From: Gammaproteobacteria bacterium
GTDB taxonomy: Bacteria > Pseudomonadota > Gammaproteobacteria > GRL18
DNA length: 64,000 nucleotides
NCBI GenBank assembly: GCA_016744995.1
Contig: JADGDG010000011.1
Location: forward strand, 1-64,000
Reading direction: 5' to 3'
Numbering within the stretch: the stretch's first letter is position 1; every line of letters begins with the position of its first letter. The translations under genes were made by a program, and so were the position numbers. The notes beneath the pieces are model-generated. The model was not told where the DNA came from. It did not search any database and saw only the letters and a list, made by a program, of their open reading frames with translations. Positions 44,605 to 54,337 of this stretch are shown here, in pieces.

Positions 44605-44964
44605 CTAACTCTCTTTCTTATTTCGAATGACACGTATTCGGGTGCCATGCTCAAGTGAAAGCAAAATTTCCTGAGCAGAAATTTCAAGGGGAAAATACGT
44701 GCCCGATATTTTTGCGCCATTAATACTGGCTCCATCTAATAATGACCCTCTGAAATCAATACCTCTTATGTCACTCATTCTAAAATAAGCTCCCCTGAAA
44801 TCCAGACCGACTGCATCGAGTCCACGTAAGTCAAGTGAGCGAAAATCACTTGATTTTAAATTACAGTATTCTCCACCCTGTTTCTTAGCATTAAATTCAT
44901 CTATTTTTCCGTCTCTGAGAAGTTGGTACATTGGATCAGTTGAAATGGAAGGTGAGTTAGTCAT
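44605..44964 (-). CDS. Pentapeptide-repeat protein
   Basis: The 119-residue product has pentapeptide-type A(D/N)Lxx repeats in the middle: SLDLRG, LDAVGLDFRGAYFRMSDIRGIDFRGSLLDGASINGAKISG. This makes a short right-handed quadrilateral beta helix of about two turns. Flanking segments are polar. It is small for the family and its role is unknown. Its end lies one base past the convergent PilZ gene. Confidence 0.8.
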   Translation of the reverse strand: MTNSPSISTDPMYQLLRDGKIDEFNAKKQGGEYCNLKSSDFRSLDLRGLDAVGLDFRGAYFRMSDIRGIDFRGSLLDGASINGAKISGTYFPLEISAQEILLSLEHGTRIRVIRNKKES

Positions 44965-45051
44965 TTTTTTTACCTGTTTAAATGATATCTAAGATATTTA
45001 CTATAAAGCCTTTAGCCAAAAAAATTTTATTAAGTTAATTAGAAGTGTAGA

Positions 45052-45534
45052 CTATAGCTGATCAATTTTCCTTGCTGGTGGAACATAACCCTCAGGTCTG
45101 ATGGCAATACGACAGCTGATCTGCGTGCATAATTGATTATTCTGATCATAAAAACCATATTCAAACACTGGATTAGCACGCCCTCTTTTATTCATTTGCT
45201 GCTGAATCTCTGTTAATTGTTTATCTGAAAAGTTAAAGCGCAACTCCAGATCAGTTCTTCCTTCACGAATAAAATTTAATTGTAAATTCCGAGTCCATAC
45301 TTCACAACCCGGAAATGATTTTAAACAGGCCAGTGCAGCAATCGGATCAGCCAAAGAAGCCTGAAAACCACCAAACATACCTCCTCCTGGATTTTTAGAT
45401 ATTCGAGTTAAAGGCAGTTTGATACAAACCGAACGCCACAGAGGATCCATTTTCAATACTCGAATATTCATTAACCAGAACGGTGGATAAAATCGTAGTC
45501 GAGTCGCAGGTGAAAAGTATTTTATAAAAACCAT
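45052..45534 (-). CDS. DUF4442 hotdog-fold protein
   Basis: The product is 160 residues from the ATG at 45534 (a TTG one codon earlier is possible). It matches DUF4442, a hotdog thioesterase-like family: KISKN-type strand, GGGMFGGFQASLADPIAALACLKSFPGCEVWTRNLQLNFIREG, and a later pair of strands. The acyl substrate is not known. Its ATG overlaps the stop of the DUF2835 gene (TGATG), so the two are translated together. Confidence 0.8.
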   Translation of the reverse strand: MVFIKYFSPATRLRFYPPFWLMNIRVLKMDPLWRSVCIKLPLTRISKNPGGGMFGGFQASLADPIAALACLKSFPGCEVWTRNLQLNFIREGRTDLELRFNFSDKQLTEIQQQMNKRGRANPVFEYGFYDQNNQLCTQISCRIAIRPEGYVPPARKIDQL

Positions 45535-45758
45535 CAATAAGCAATCCGTTCCAGGCTGATCATTTTATTATTATCATCAAATATAATTCTGAAGCTGCCA
45601 CTAACTCCATTTTGACTCACATGCTTTTGCAGTGCACTAGCGGGGAATTGAATCGTCTGTCCGGATGCAATCGTCACCTGAACTGAATCCACATCACCCT
45701 GATAATATTTCAGATATTCCTGTGCACTGATTTCAAGTCGAAAGCGAATTTCATTCAT
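45534..45758 (-). CDS. DUF2835 protein
   Basis: The 74-residue product reads RFRLEISAQEYLKYYQGD, then VQVTIASGQTIQFPASALQKHVSQNGVSGSFRIIFD. This agrees with DUF2835, a small conserved gammaproteobacterial family of unknown role. The C-terminal block GSFRIIFDDNNKMISLERI is typical. It is coupled to the DUF4442 gene downstream. Confidence 0.85.
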   Translation of the reverse strand: MNEIRFRLEISAQEYLKYYQGDVDSVQVTIASGQTIQFPASALQKHVSQNGVSGSFRIIFDDNNKMISLERIAY

Positions 45759-45900
45759 TTAAAAAAAACCTTAGGTAATTTCTCTTCTTACATTGTATTT
45801 TATTTATTTTATACTACAATCAGCCAATAAAAAATAATGACTCGCACCCTGACTCATAAAATACTCTAATTTAAATTTATCTTGAAAGGAATACTCCGCT

Positions 45901-46110
45901 ATGAAAATGCAAGACATCAGAAAAATCGCAAAACAAAATGGTTTAAAAACCAGCAAACTCAATAAAACTTTACTGGTCAAAAAAATTCAATCAAAGGAAG
46001 GTAATTTTGATTGTTTTACTTCTGTATCAAACGGCTATTGTGATCAATCGGGCTGTATCTGGCAGGAAGATTGTTTTAAGTTAGGCAAAAAATCAATCGC
46101 CCTATCATAA
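45901..46110 (+). CDS. Small SAP-motif protein with four cysteines
   Basis: The 69-residue product has an N-terminal SAP-like helix-hinge-helix (MQDIRKIAKQNGLKTSKLNKTLLVKKIQ) of the kind that binds nucleic acid. After it comes a short C-x8-C-x4-C-x5-C arrangement (FDCFTSVSNGYCDQSGCIWQEDCF) that could bind a metal. Such mini-proteins recur in marine gammaproteobacteria. An AAGGA lies about 12 nt before the ATG. Function is unknown. Confidence 0.7.
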   Translation: MKMQDIRKIAKQNGLKTSKLNKTLLVKKIQSKEGNFDCFTSVSNGYCDQSGCIWQEDCFKLGKKSIALS

Positions 46111-46187
46111 ACTTTATTCAAAAATTGAACCATGCAGCGATATGGGCAGGAACCTTTATATCAGGTTTCATGTGGTAGCCCGACCTC

Positions 46188-49100
46188 TTAATCTGAACAA
46201 ATCTCTTTCCATTTCTTTTCCAGCCGTTTTACCGATACAGGTTGCGCTGTTTTTAATTCTTGTGCAAACAAAGAGATCCTGAGTTCTTCAATCAACCAAC
46301 GAAACTCTTCAAGTTGTGTCCTCGCGAAAAATAAAACTTCCGGTGTATTCTGATCTTCTTTTAAGGTTTTTTTCTGCACTTCATATTTGTTCCAGAGCGG
46401 AGTGATCTGCATTTGATTGAGTCCATCGCGCCGATGATCACTTTTTGCTTTATCAAGTCTGCTTGTCATTCCTTTAAAATATCGAGGCAGCCGTTTTAGC
46501 CAGATTAAAGGGGTTTGTGCAATGAAGTTTTTAAAAACAAGTTGACTCTGCTGTGCCTTAATATCCGCCAGAGTACTCACCAGATTGAAAGGAATATTTC
46601 CTTTCAATTGTTTTGCCAATAAATGATTTGCTTGTAAAACATTGAGAACCGTCTGACAAACATCGGCTTTATTTTGATCAAGTCGAATCATCACAGATGA
46701 GAACAAATGATCAAAGGCTTCCTTATTACGAATATGATTAATATTCATAACTTCCTCACCAAGCGTATCATGAATACAATTCAGCAAAAGACCGTTGACT
46801 ATATCCTGCTTTAAATCGGAACATGAACCATAGCTTGTAAACAACAAACAAGCTTTATCAATATAGGGTAATTGTTTTAGTAAAATTTTTAATTCCTTAC
46901 TCAGCAACAACTTTAATAATCGATAAACTCCCTGTCCATGATTGTCATTGGCTATTGTTTTCTGATCATAAAGTTTTATCGCTACACTGTCTCCCTTGTC
47001 CTGTAGTGCAGGATAAAGTGTCATGGTCATGCCATGGCGCTCAATGAATAATTGTTCAGGTAAGGGGTTAAAATCCCAGCTTAGAATACCTTGACGCTCA
47101 ATTGAATTGTCATGCTGAGCCAATCCATCTGTTGTTTGTTCCAATTGCTCCAGCGCGCGCTCTCCCCATCGCTGTTTCAATACTGATAAATTTCGACTGC
47201 TGTCCAGCTCATGTCCCTCTGTATCAATGATTTTAAAATTCATTTTTAAATGCTCAGGGATCTTGTCACTAAAATCAGCATGGGCTTCCTTACCCATCTC
47301 ATGCTCTAACTGATTAGACAGAGTATAAGACAGCCTGGATTTTAAAAACTCAAGCAACTGTTCAATCAAGTAACCATTACGATATTGTTCGTGCTCCAGA
47401 AAAGCAGTAACGGTATCCGGTATCGGAACAAATTGTTTGCGGATCACTTTAGGCAGAGCCCGCAGCAGAAGTGTAATTTTTTCCCGAATCATACCCGGAA
47501 CCAGCCAGTCAAAAAGTGCTTCATCCAGCTGGTTGATAACAGGCAAAGGAAAAACCAGTGTCACGCCATCAAGCTCATGTCCAGGCAAAAAGTGATATTC
47601 AAGGGGCAGTTGCAAATCACGATTTATAAGGCTTGGAGGATAGAGTTCATCAGAAACATGATCCACTTCTTTTTTAAGTAAATCAGACTGTTCTAATTGC
47701 AGATGATCTGGGTCTTTTTTTTCTACCTTTTTTCGCCATTGCTCAAAGGCTGCCCGGGTGTAGATAAAGGTTTTCTGATGGCTGTTGCTCAGTACCCATT
47801 CATGTTCAATCCGCTGTTGATAGAACTCAAAAATAGCCAGCTCATCTACTAATAGATCTTTACGTCGTGATTTGTGCTCCAGATGTTCCAGCTCATTAAT
47901 CAGAGCCCGGTTGTATTTTATAAAACCAGGTGTTTTACGATTTTGATCTTTATATTCTCCCGTTACCAGTGCATCTCTGATAAAAATTTCCTGAGAGACT
48001 TCGGGATCTATGGGGCCATAATTCACTTTCTTTCTGGCATTAATGATCAGACCATACAGGCTGACTCGACTCCATGCTGAGACCTGGCCACTTTTTTCTT
48101 CCCAGAAAGGTTCATAATAGTGATGTTTCAATAAATGCTGTGCCTGCTGCTCCAACCAGAGCGGTTCAATAGCTGCAACAATTCGAGCATAAACAGCCGA
48201 TGTTTCAACAATTTCAGCAGCCATTATCCATTTTGGTTTTCGTTTATACAGGCGAGAACCTGGAAAAATACCAAAGCGCATATTCCGAGCTCCCAGATAT
48301 ACATTTTTTTCTTCCTTAGAGCCAATATTACCTAAAAACCCCGTCAACAAAGCCTGATGAATTGAGGCATAATCCAGCTTATCTTCATCATCGCTCGGCC
48401 GTTCTGTATTAAGAGATGGCAAATCATTATGCCGAAAGCCCAACTCTCTGGTTTGTGTATACAACTGCTGATACAGTTCACGCCACTCCCGCATGCGCAT
48501 AAAAGACAGGAAGTTAGCCTTGCAATATTTACGTAATTTATTTTGTGTCAGGTGTTTTCGCTGCGCTTCATAGGTAACCCACAAATTTAAATAGCTAATA
48601 AAATCGGAGCGTTTACTGGTATATTGCGCATGTTTTTCATCAGCAGCCTGTTGTTTATCTGCAGGGCGTTCTCTGGGATCCTGACAGCTGAGACCCGAAG
48701 CAATGATTAAAACTTCTGAAAGCACATTTTGCTGCTGAGCAGCAATGATCACTCGGGCAATTTTAGGATCAACCGAAAGTTTTGCTAAAGAACGGCCTAT
48801 AGCAGTCAATTTTCGGGAATAATTAATGGCCCCCAATTGTTCCAGCAATAAATAGCCATCATTAATTTGTTTTGCTGAGGGATTTTCTATAAATGGAAAT
48901 GCCTTGATATCACCCAGTTTTAGAGACAGCATTTGTAAAATAACCTGTGCCAAACTGGTTCTAAGCAGCTCAGGTTCCGTAAAACCTGGCCGCTGATCAT
49001 GATCTGATCCGCTATACAGGCGAATGGCAATGCCGTCACTAACCCGCCCACAGCGGCCACTGCGCTGGCGAGCAGAAGCCTGAGAAACTTTCTCAATAGG

Positions 49101-50435
49101 CAGACGCTGGATTTTATGACGCACACTATATCGGCTGATCCGAGCGAAGCCTGTATCAATTACATAACGAATACCAGGTACAGTTAACGAGGTTTCTGCC
49201 ACATTGGTCGCCAGAATAATACGCCTCCCCTGATGTGCTGAAAAGATCCGACTCTGTTCAGCAGGAGGCAATCGGGCATAGAGAGGTAATATTTCCATGG
49301 GTACTTTATGCCCTTGAAAAAGTGAGTGATGTTTACGTAAAGCTTCAGCTGACTCACGGATCTCTCTTTCCCCAGACAAAAAAATCAATATATCACCTTC
49401 TGTCTCCAGAGCCAGTTCATCCACGGCTGCTAAAATACCCCCGACCATATCACCTTTAACTGACATAGAATCAGCTTGAGAGCTTTTATCAAGCTGATGG
49501 CTCTTATTTGGCTGAAGCCCTTTATTCAGCTGAAGGCTCTTATCTAGCTGAAGGCTCTTATCCAGGCCAGTATTATCACCTTCCAGAGAACGATAACGAA
49601 TTTCTACCGGATAGGTTCTACCTGATACCTCGATGACCGGGGCATTGTTAAAAAATTGAGAAAACCGGTCTGTATCAATCGTAGCAGAAGTAATAACTAC
49701 TTTAAGATCAGGACGTCGAGGCAATAACTGCTTGATATACCCCAGAAGAAAATCAATATTCAAACTACGCTCATGCGCTTCATCAATAATAATTGTGTCA
49801 TAGCGATTCAATAAACGATCCGTCTGTGTTTCCGCCAGCAAAATACCATCAGTCATCAGTTTTACATAGGTTTCATCTCGACTTTTATCACTAAAGCGGA
49901 CTTTAAAGCCTACTTTTTCACCCAGCGGTGTCTGCAGTTCTTGAGCAATTCGTTCTGCGACACTTCTGGCCGCCAGTCGACGGGGTTGAGTATGGGCAAT
50001 TTGTCCCATAACTCCCCGACCGATTGTTAAAGCAATCTTAGGTAGTTGAGTGGTTTTACCTGAGCCCGTCTCACCGGCTACAATAATAACCTGATGTTTG
50101 AGCAACAGCCTTTGTATTTCTTTTAGTTTTCTTGAAACAGGTAACTCATTAGGGAATTTTGGCTGTGGCAAGGCAGATTTTCGTTGCTCTACTTTGCCTA
50201 TGGAGAGCTTAACTTTATCCTCGCAACATTTTAAAATACTACGAATTTGGCTTATCAGAGTTGTTTCAGGGGCCTTACTTTTTTTTAATTGCCTTATCAG
50301 CCTGAACACCTTGTCCAGTTGTTTCTTCTGTGGATACCGGTCAAAGAGATAACATTGTTTTAACTGCTTAAGTAAATACGTGTGTTCCTGCATATATTTC
50401 TGAACAGATGTATTCTGAGATGGATGCTGATTCAT
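46188..50435 (-). CDS. hrpA: ATP-dependent RNA helicase HrpA
   Basis: The 1415-residue product is a DEAH/RHA helicase with Walker A (AGETGSGKTTQLPKIAL), DEAH (IIIDEAHERS), motif III (ITSATID) and motif VI (QRSGRCGRVSDG). HA2, OB and the HrpA-specific C-terminal region DUF3418 follow. HrpA rescues stalled ribosomes and processes fimbrial mRNAs in E. coli. It is about 115 residues longer than E. coli HrpA. Part of this is a 30-residue LDKSLQ-type repeat inserted between helicase motifs III and IV. It is monocistronic. Confidence 0.95.
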   Translation of the reverse strand: MNQHPSQNTSVQKYMQEHTYLLKQLKQCYLFDRYPQKKQLDKVFRLIRQLKKSKAPETTLISQIRSILKCCEDKVKLSIGKVEQRKSALPQPKFPNELPVSRKLKEIQRLLLKHQVIIVAGETGSGKTTQLPKIALTIGRGVMGQIAHTQPRRLAARSVAERIAQELQTPLGEKVGFKVRFSDKSRDETYVKLMTDGILLAETQTDRLLNRYDTIIIDEAHERSLNIDFLLGYIKQLLPRRPDLKVVITSATIDTDRFSQFFNNAPVIEVSGRTYPVEIRYRSLEGDNTGLDKSLQLDKSLQLNKGLQPNKSHQLDKSSQADSMSVKGDMVGGILAAVDELALETEGDILIFLSGEREIRESAEALRKHHSLFQGHKVPMEILPLYARLPPAEQSRIFSAHQGRRIILATNVAETSLTVPGIRYVIDTGFARISRYSVRHKIQRLPIEKVSQASARQRSGRCGRVSDGIAIRLYSGSDHDQRPGFTEPELLRTSLAQVILQMLSLKLGDIKAFPFIENPSAKQINDGYLLLEQLGAINYSRKLTAIGRSLAKLSVDPKIARVIIAAQQQNVLSEVLIIASGLSCQDPRERPADKQQAADEKHAQYTSKRSDFISYLNLWVTYEAQRKHLTQNKLRKYCKANFLSFMRMREWRELYQQLYTQTRELGFRHNDLPSLNTERPSDDEDKLDYASIHQALLTGFLGNIGSKEEKNVYLGARNMRFGIFPGSRLYKRKPKWIMAAEIVETSAVYARIVAAIEPLWLEQQAQHLLKHHYYEPFWEEKSGQVSAWSRVSLYGLIINARKKVNYGPIDPEVSQEIFIRDALVTGEYKDQNRKTPGFIKYNRALINELEHLEHKSRRKDLLVDELAIFEFYQQRIEHEWVLSNSHQKTFIYTRAAFEQWRKKVEKKDPDHLQLEQSDLLKKEVDHVSDELYPPSLINRDLQLPLEYHFLPGHELDGVTLVFPLPVINQLDEALFDWLVPGMIREKITLLLRALPKVIRKQFVPIPDTVTAFLEHEQYRNGYLIEQLLEFLKSRLSYTLSNQLEHEMGKEAHADFSDKIPEHLKMNFKIIDTEGHELDSSRNLSVLKQRWGERALEQLEQTTDGLAQHDNSIERQGILSWDFNPLPEQLFIERHGMTMTLYPALQDKGDSVAIKLYDQKTIANDNHGQGVYRLLKLLLSKELKILLKQLPYIDKACLLFTSYGSCSDLKQDIVNGLLLNCIHDTLGEEVMNINHIRNKEAFDHLFSSVMIRLDQNKADVCQTVLNVLQANHLLAKQLKGNIPFNLVSTLADIKAQQSQLVFKNFIAQTPLIWLKRLPRYFKGMTSRLDKAKSDHRRDGLNQMQITPLWNKYEVQKKTLKEDQNTPEVLFFARTQLEEFRWLIEELRISLFAQELKTAQPVSVKRLEKKWKEICSD
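49472..49561. repeat. Five 18-bp in-frame repeats inside hrpA
   Basis: Five 18-bp units run without gaps from 49472. The last two differ only in the first two bases and share AGCTGAAGGCTCTTAT, while another reads AAGCTGATGGCTCTTAT. In hrpA they are read on the minus strand as LDKSLQ, LNKGLQ and similar. The same core is repeated in mazG and at the end of the coiled-coil gene. Confidence 0.9.
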
Positions 50436-50679
50436 ATTTAAGTTTTTTAAAATTTGATTTTAGACGGAAATCGGATTATAACCGAACTGGTTCAAAAAAA
50501 TGCGACTTCATAGTACGCTTTTAAATTGTTTCTGCTAGAATTAAAAGATATAGAAGCCAAAATAAAACCTGAATTTGACAATCATGGCCTGGAGCCTGTC
50601 CTGAAGACACAATCGACCCAATATTCAGGTTGAATCAAGGAGCGGAAAAAATAACACCGTTCCTTAAGCCAGGAGACTA

Positions 50680-50693
50680 TCCGAAAAATCGGA
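50680..50693 (+). promoter_or_regulatory. Small hairpin in the leader of the coiled-coil gene
   Basis: TCCGA-AAAA-TCGGA lies 31 bp before the ATG at 50724, flanked by partly complementary GGAGACT and AGTCCCT. The rest of the 288-bp gap before the gene shows a possible promoter but no known riboswitch consensus. Confidence 0.3.
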
Positions 50694-50723
50694 AGTCCCT
50701 AAAATGGTAATCGGAGTAATCAA

Positions 50724-53700
50724 ATGGCTGCCGCGCCTAATCTTGATGTTAATGTAATACGAAAATTCACCCCTTTAGATACCCTGAGTCTTGATAAAGT
50801 TCAAGAAGTCATTGATAAGTCTGCAGTGCAGAAGATCCCTGCCGGACGAATGCTTTTTAAACAGGGTGACAAAGATAAATGGACCGTTTACCTGCTTGCT
50901 GGAAAAATAGAGCTAAAACACGCCAAGGGCAAAAAACAAATCATTGAAGCAAAATCAGATGATGCTAAAGTTGCCATTGCTAATGAAATTCCACGTCCAG
51001 CATCCGCCAAAGCAAAAACCGACATCAGCATACTTATTATCGACAGGGACTTACTGGATATTCTACTCAATTGGAATGCACCATCCAGCATCGAAGTGTC
51101 TGATTTAGATGATGATGAAGACTGGATGACCCGGTTTTTACAATCCAGTGCTTTTCTACAATTACCCGCAGCTAATATTCAGGCACTGATGATGCGCCTG
51201 GTTGAAACACCTCTTGCCCGGGGCTCCAGCATAATAAAAGAAAACGATCCCAATGATGACAAATTTTACATCATTCAGCAGGGTCGTTGTGTTGTCACCA
51301 AAACAAATCCTAAAACCGGGGATGAGATTGCTTTAGCTGAACTTCGCCTGGGTGATGGTTTTGGTGAAGAAGCCTTAATTACCGGAGGTTCGCGCGGTGC
51401 CAGCGTCGCCATGAAAACAGATGGTGTCATTCTCTCTCTCGATAAGAAAGATTTTATCGATCTGCTTGTTTCACCTCTGATACACCGCATAGAGCAAAAT
51501 AACATTGCCACTCTTGACCATCAGGAAGTTCAACTGGTTGATGTCAGAAATGAAGTTGAATTCGCGGCCAATGCATTATCAAACAGTATAAACATTCCCA
51601 TCGATCTCATTCGTACACAATTAGATAAACTTTCACCTGAAAAGCACTATATAATTTATTCTGGCCATGAAAATCGGAGCATTGCCGGTGCCTTTCTATT
51701 TATTCAGCAAGGCTACGAATGCTCTATTATTGAAGGTGGTATTGGTGAAGCTGATATCAGCTCAGAGCCTGAAATAACTGAGGAAAAAGAACCTGCAGCA
51801 GTGCCTGCTTCAATATCAACAGTAACGCGTAAAGAGGCAGCATCTTCCGAGACCTCCAATACTGAAAAAGAAAAACCCCAAAGCCCTGAGGATAAGGATG
51901 AGGAGACCAGGCAGACAGCCTCTAACCGCCGTAACGAAGTCGTCACATCTCCAGAAGTAGAAGCCGCACGCAATAAAGCCGAAGCACAATCCCAGCAATT
52001 GACTATCGCAGAAAATGCTCGAAAAGAAGCTGAAGGCATGGCTGCTGAACTGAGAGGTGAAGCACAGACAGCACTTAATAAAGCCGAACAGGAAGCAAAG
52101 CGAGCTCAGCATGCAGAGCTCGCTCTAAAAACAGCACAACTCAGAGCCGTACAACTTGAAGCTCAGCAAGAGGAACAGGGACAATCATCCCTGGAACTTG
52201 ATAAGGTCAAACAACTGGTCGAAGAAGAAACTCGGCTTAAAGCCGAAGCTGAAAGCTCTCAACACAAAGCAGAACAGGAAGCCGAGCAACTACGAATTGA
52301 AGCTGATTCCGCTCGTCAACAGGCTGAAAAAGAAGCGCAACGTGCCACTGAGGCTGATGCAGCACGAAAAGAAGCCGAAGAAACCGCTAAAAAGCTTCAT
52401 AAAGAAGCTCTTCAGAAAAAGTCTGATGAGGTAAACAATGCTTTATCAAAAGCAAAAGAAGAAGCTGAGCGTGCCGAAAATGCTGAACTTGAAGCCAGCC
52501 GTCTCAGAGAAGAATCTGAACAGGCCCGAAAAAAAGCTGACGATGAAGCCAAACGAGCCGAAGACGCCGAACAGGCAAGAAAAGAGGCCGAGGAGGCCAT
52601 CCGCCAGGCAAGTCAGGAACAACTCAGTGAAAAAGAAGCTGCTTTAGAACTGGCTCAGAAACAATCTCAAAAAGAGGCACTCAGAGCTGAGCAAGCCATA
52701 GGAGAGGCTCAGCGGGTTCGAGAAGAAGCAGAGCAGGCATTACAGCAATCCGAAGACTTAGCCAAACTATCCTCGCTGGCCGAATCTGAGTTATTAAATG
52801 CCAAAGAAGAAATCGAACGCCTGAGAAAAGATGCCGATGCCCGCCAGCATGCAGAAATCCATGAAGCCAGGATTAAGGCACAGGAAGAAAAAGAACGTGC
52901 TGAAAAAATTGATACTGATAGAGAAGCCGCATTAGCAGAAGTTGAACGCCTTCAGCAGGAAATGCAGGAAGCCAAAGAACAAATGGCTGCTGAGCTGAAA
53001 AAACAACAGCAGGAACAAATCAACCAGCAGGAACAGCAGCATGGGCACCTGAAAGCCTCTGCTGAAGATGAAATCCTGCACATGAAAGCCGAAATGGATG
53101 CAGCACAGGAGGCTCTGTCCGAGGAATACGCACGCTTAAGCATGGAGCAGGAGAACGCTCTACAGGAAAAAATTAACCAGGCTCAGATAGAAGCCGATCA
53201 ACATGAAAATCAGCGTCTGACAGCAGAGCAAGCCCGCCAGGATGCCCAAAATGAGATGCAACGTCTTGCTGCTCAGATGAAAGAAGAGAAACTGGTACGA
53301 GATGAGCAGGAAAAACTACGCTCTGAAGAACTGGCTGAAGCCCAGCAGCGCATCGACAGTGCCAACGAACGTGCTCAGGCAGCAGAAGCTTCCCGCAAAG
53401 AATTTGAAAATGAATTAGAACAGGTTCGAGCCGAAACCCATCAAGCTCGTGAAGAAATGGAGCAGCAGCGCCAGAAAATGGCTCAGGAAATTGAGTCTGA
53501 GCGTCTGGAGCTTGAAGCAGCAGCATTAAAACAACGAGAACAGCTTGAAGCTGAAAAATTATCACTGGCAGAAGAAGCTCAAAAACTGGAAGAAGAAGCT
53601 CTGAAATACCAGCAGGAAATTTTGGCCTTTAAAGAGCAGGTCGAAGCGGCAAAACAAGAAGCAATTAGTGAAGCAGAAGAACTTCGTATACAAAAAGATG

Positions 53701-54308
53701 CACTCAATAAACAACTTAAAACTGATCGCCTGGAGGCAGAAAAAGAAGCCAATGAACTAAAACAACAGTTAGAAGCCGATCGCCAGGAAGCATTAAAGGA
53801 AGCTGAAGAGCTGAAAAAACAAATTGAAGCGGATCGCCAACAGGCAATGAAAGAAGCAGAAGAGCTCAAAGAGCAATTAGAGCAGATCCAGATTAATAAA
53901 AAACTCCAGGAACAATCAATTGCCCTGCAAAGAGATGAATTAGAGCGTATGCAGGCTGAAGCAGACAATGCCCGGAATCAATTGGAAGCAGAATCACAAC
54001 GCACTCGTGAAATTGAACGTCAAAATGCTTTGTTAAGAGCAAAAGATGAAGCCCGAAAACAGGCTATTGAAGAAGCTAAACGCCGTCGTGAGCAACTTAT
54101 GGGTAATGCTCAGCCTGCCGCCCCTCCTCCAGTATTAAACACTCCAGCTGATAGTTCTTCAGCTGATGGCTCTATACCCACTGATGGCTCCTCACCAGCT
54201 GATGGTTCTATACCCGCTAATGGCACTGGCTCTACAACAACTGACAGTTCTATTCACCAGGATCTTAAAGCAGCCTATGAATCAATAAAAAAAGAAAATG
54301 GTGGTTAA
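50724..54308 (+). CDS. Very long CNB-CNB-rhodanese-coiled-coil protein
   Basis: The 1194-residue product starts with a degenerate cyclic-nucleotide-binding domain (about 15-115). A second CNB domain (about 135-255) keeps a good phosphate-binding cassette (GFGEEALITGGSRGASV, R224). A rhodanese-like domain follows (about 265-345), in which the active-site Cys is replaced (YSGHENRS, S313). From about 400 to 1125 the sequence is an almost uninterrupted, Glu/Ala/Lys/Gln-rich coiled coil. The last 60 residues are Ser/Gly/Asp-rich repeats. No signal peptide or membrane segment is visible, so it is cytosolic. It may be a ligand-sensing scaffold or filament (inference). Downstream genes are yigZ, syd and a phosphatase. 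Confidence 0.85.
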   Translation: MAAAPNLDVNVIRKFTPLDTLSLDKVQEVIDKSAVQKIPAGRMLFKQGDKDKWTVYLLAGKIELKHAKGKKQIIEAKSDDAKVAIANEIPRPASAKAKTDISILIIDRDLLDILLNWNAPSSIEVSDLDDDEDWMTRFLQSSAFLQLPAANIQALMMRLVETPLARGSSIIKENDPNDDKFYIIQQGRCVVTKTNPKTGDEIALAELRLGDGFGEEALITGGSRGASVAMKTDGVILSLDKKDFIDLLVSPLIHRIEQNNIATLDHQEVQLVDVRNEVEFAANALSNSINIPIDLIRTQLDKLSPEKHYIIYSGHENRSIAGAFLFIQQGYECSIIEGGIGEADISSEPEITEEKEPAAVPASISTVTRKEAASSETSNTEKEKPQSPEDKDEETRQTASNRRNEVVTSPEVEAARNKAEAQSQQLTIAENARKEAEGMAAELRGEAQTALNKAEQEAKRAQHAELALKTAQLRAVQLEAQQEEQGQSSLELDKVKQLVEEETRLKAEAESSQHKAEQEAEQLRIEADSARQQAEKEAQRATEADAARKEAEETAKKLHKEALQKKSDEVNNALSKAKEEAERAENAELEASRLREESEQARKKADDEAKRAEDAEQARKEAEEAIRQASQEQLSEKEAALELAQKQSQKEALRAEQAIGEAQRVREEAEQALQQSEDLAKLSSLAESELLNAKEEIERLRKDADARQHAEIHEARIKAQEEKERAEKIDTDREAALAEVERLQQEMQEAKEQMAAELKKQQQEQINQQEQQHGHLKASAEDEILHMKAEMDAAQEALSEEYARLSMEQENALQEKINQAQIEADQHENQRLTAEQARQDAQNEMQRLAAQMKEEKLVRDEQEKLRSEELAEAQQRIDSANERAQAAEASRKEFENELEQVRAETHQAREEMEQQRQKMAQEIESERLELEAAALKQREQLEAEKLSLAEEAQKLEEEALKYQQEILAFKEQVEAAKQEAISEAEELRIQKDALNKQLKTDRLEAEKEANELKQQLEADRQEALKEAEELKKQIEADRQQAMKEAEELKEQLEQIQINKKLQEQSIALQRDELERMQAEADNARNQLEAESQRTREIERQNALLRAKDEARKQAIEEAKRRREQLMGNAQPAAPPPVLNTPADSSSADGSIPTDGSSPADGSIPANGTGSTTTDSSIHQDLKAAYESIKKENGG
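54144..54250. repeat. Degenerate repeat at the 3' end of the coiled-coil gene
   Basis: Related units with the core AGCTGATGGCTCT recur at 15-21 bp and are read as ADGS or TDGS. The core is identical over 13 bases to one unit of the hrpA repeat, although it is read in another frame and on the other strand there. Confidence 0.75.
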
Positions 54309-54337
54309 TTTTAGCAATTAAGCACACTGAGTTTCTC

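Noticed and set aside
50580..50723. A c-di-GMP riboswitch before the coiled-coil gene
   Set aside because: The short hairpin near 50680 lacks the conserved GEMM core bases and the two-helix arrangement.
51713..54000. Long frames on the minus strand across the coiled-coil gene
   Set aside because: They mirror the biased Glu/Ala/Lys codon use of the real gene, giving Ser/Phe/Cys-rich peptides with no domain.
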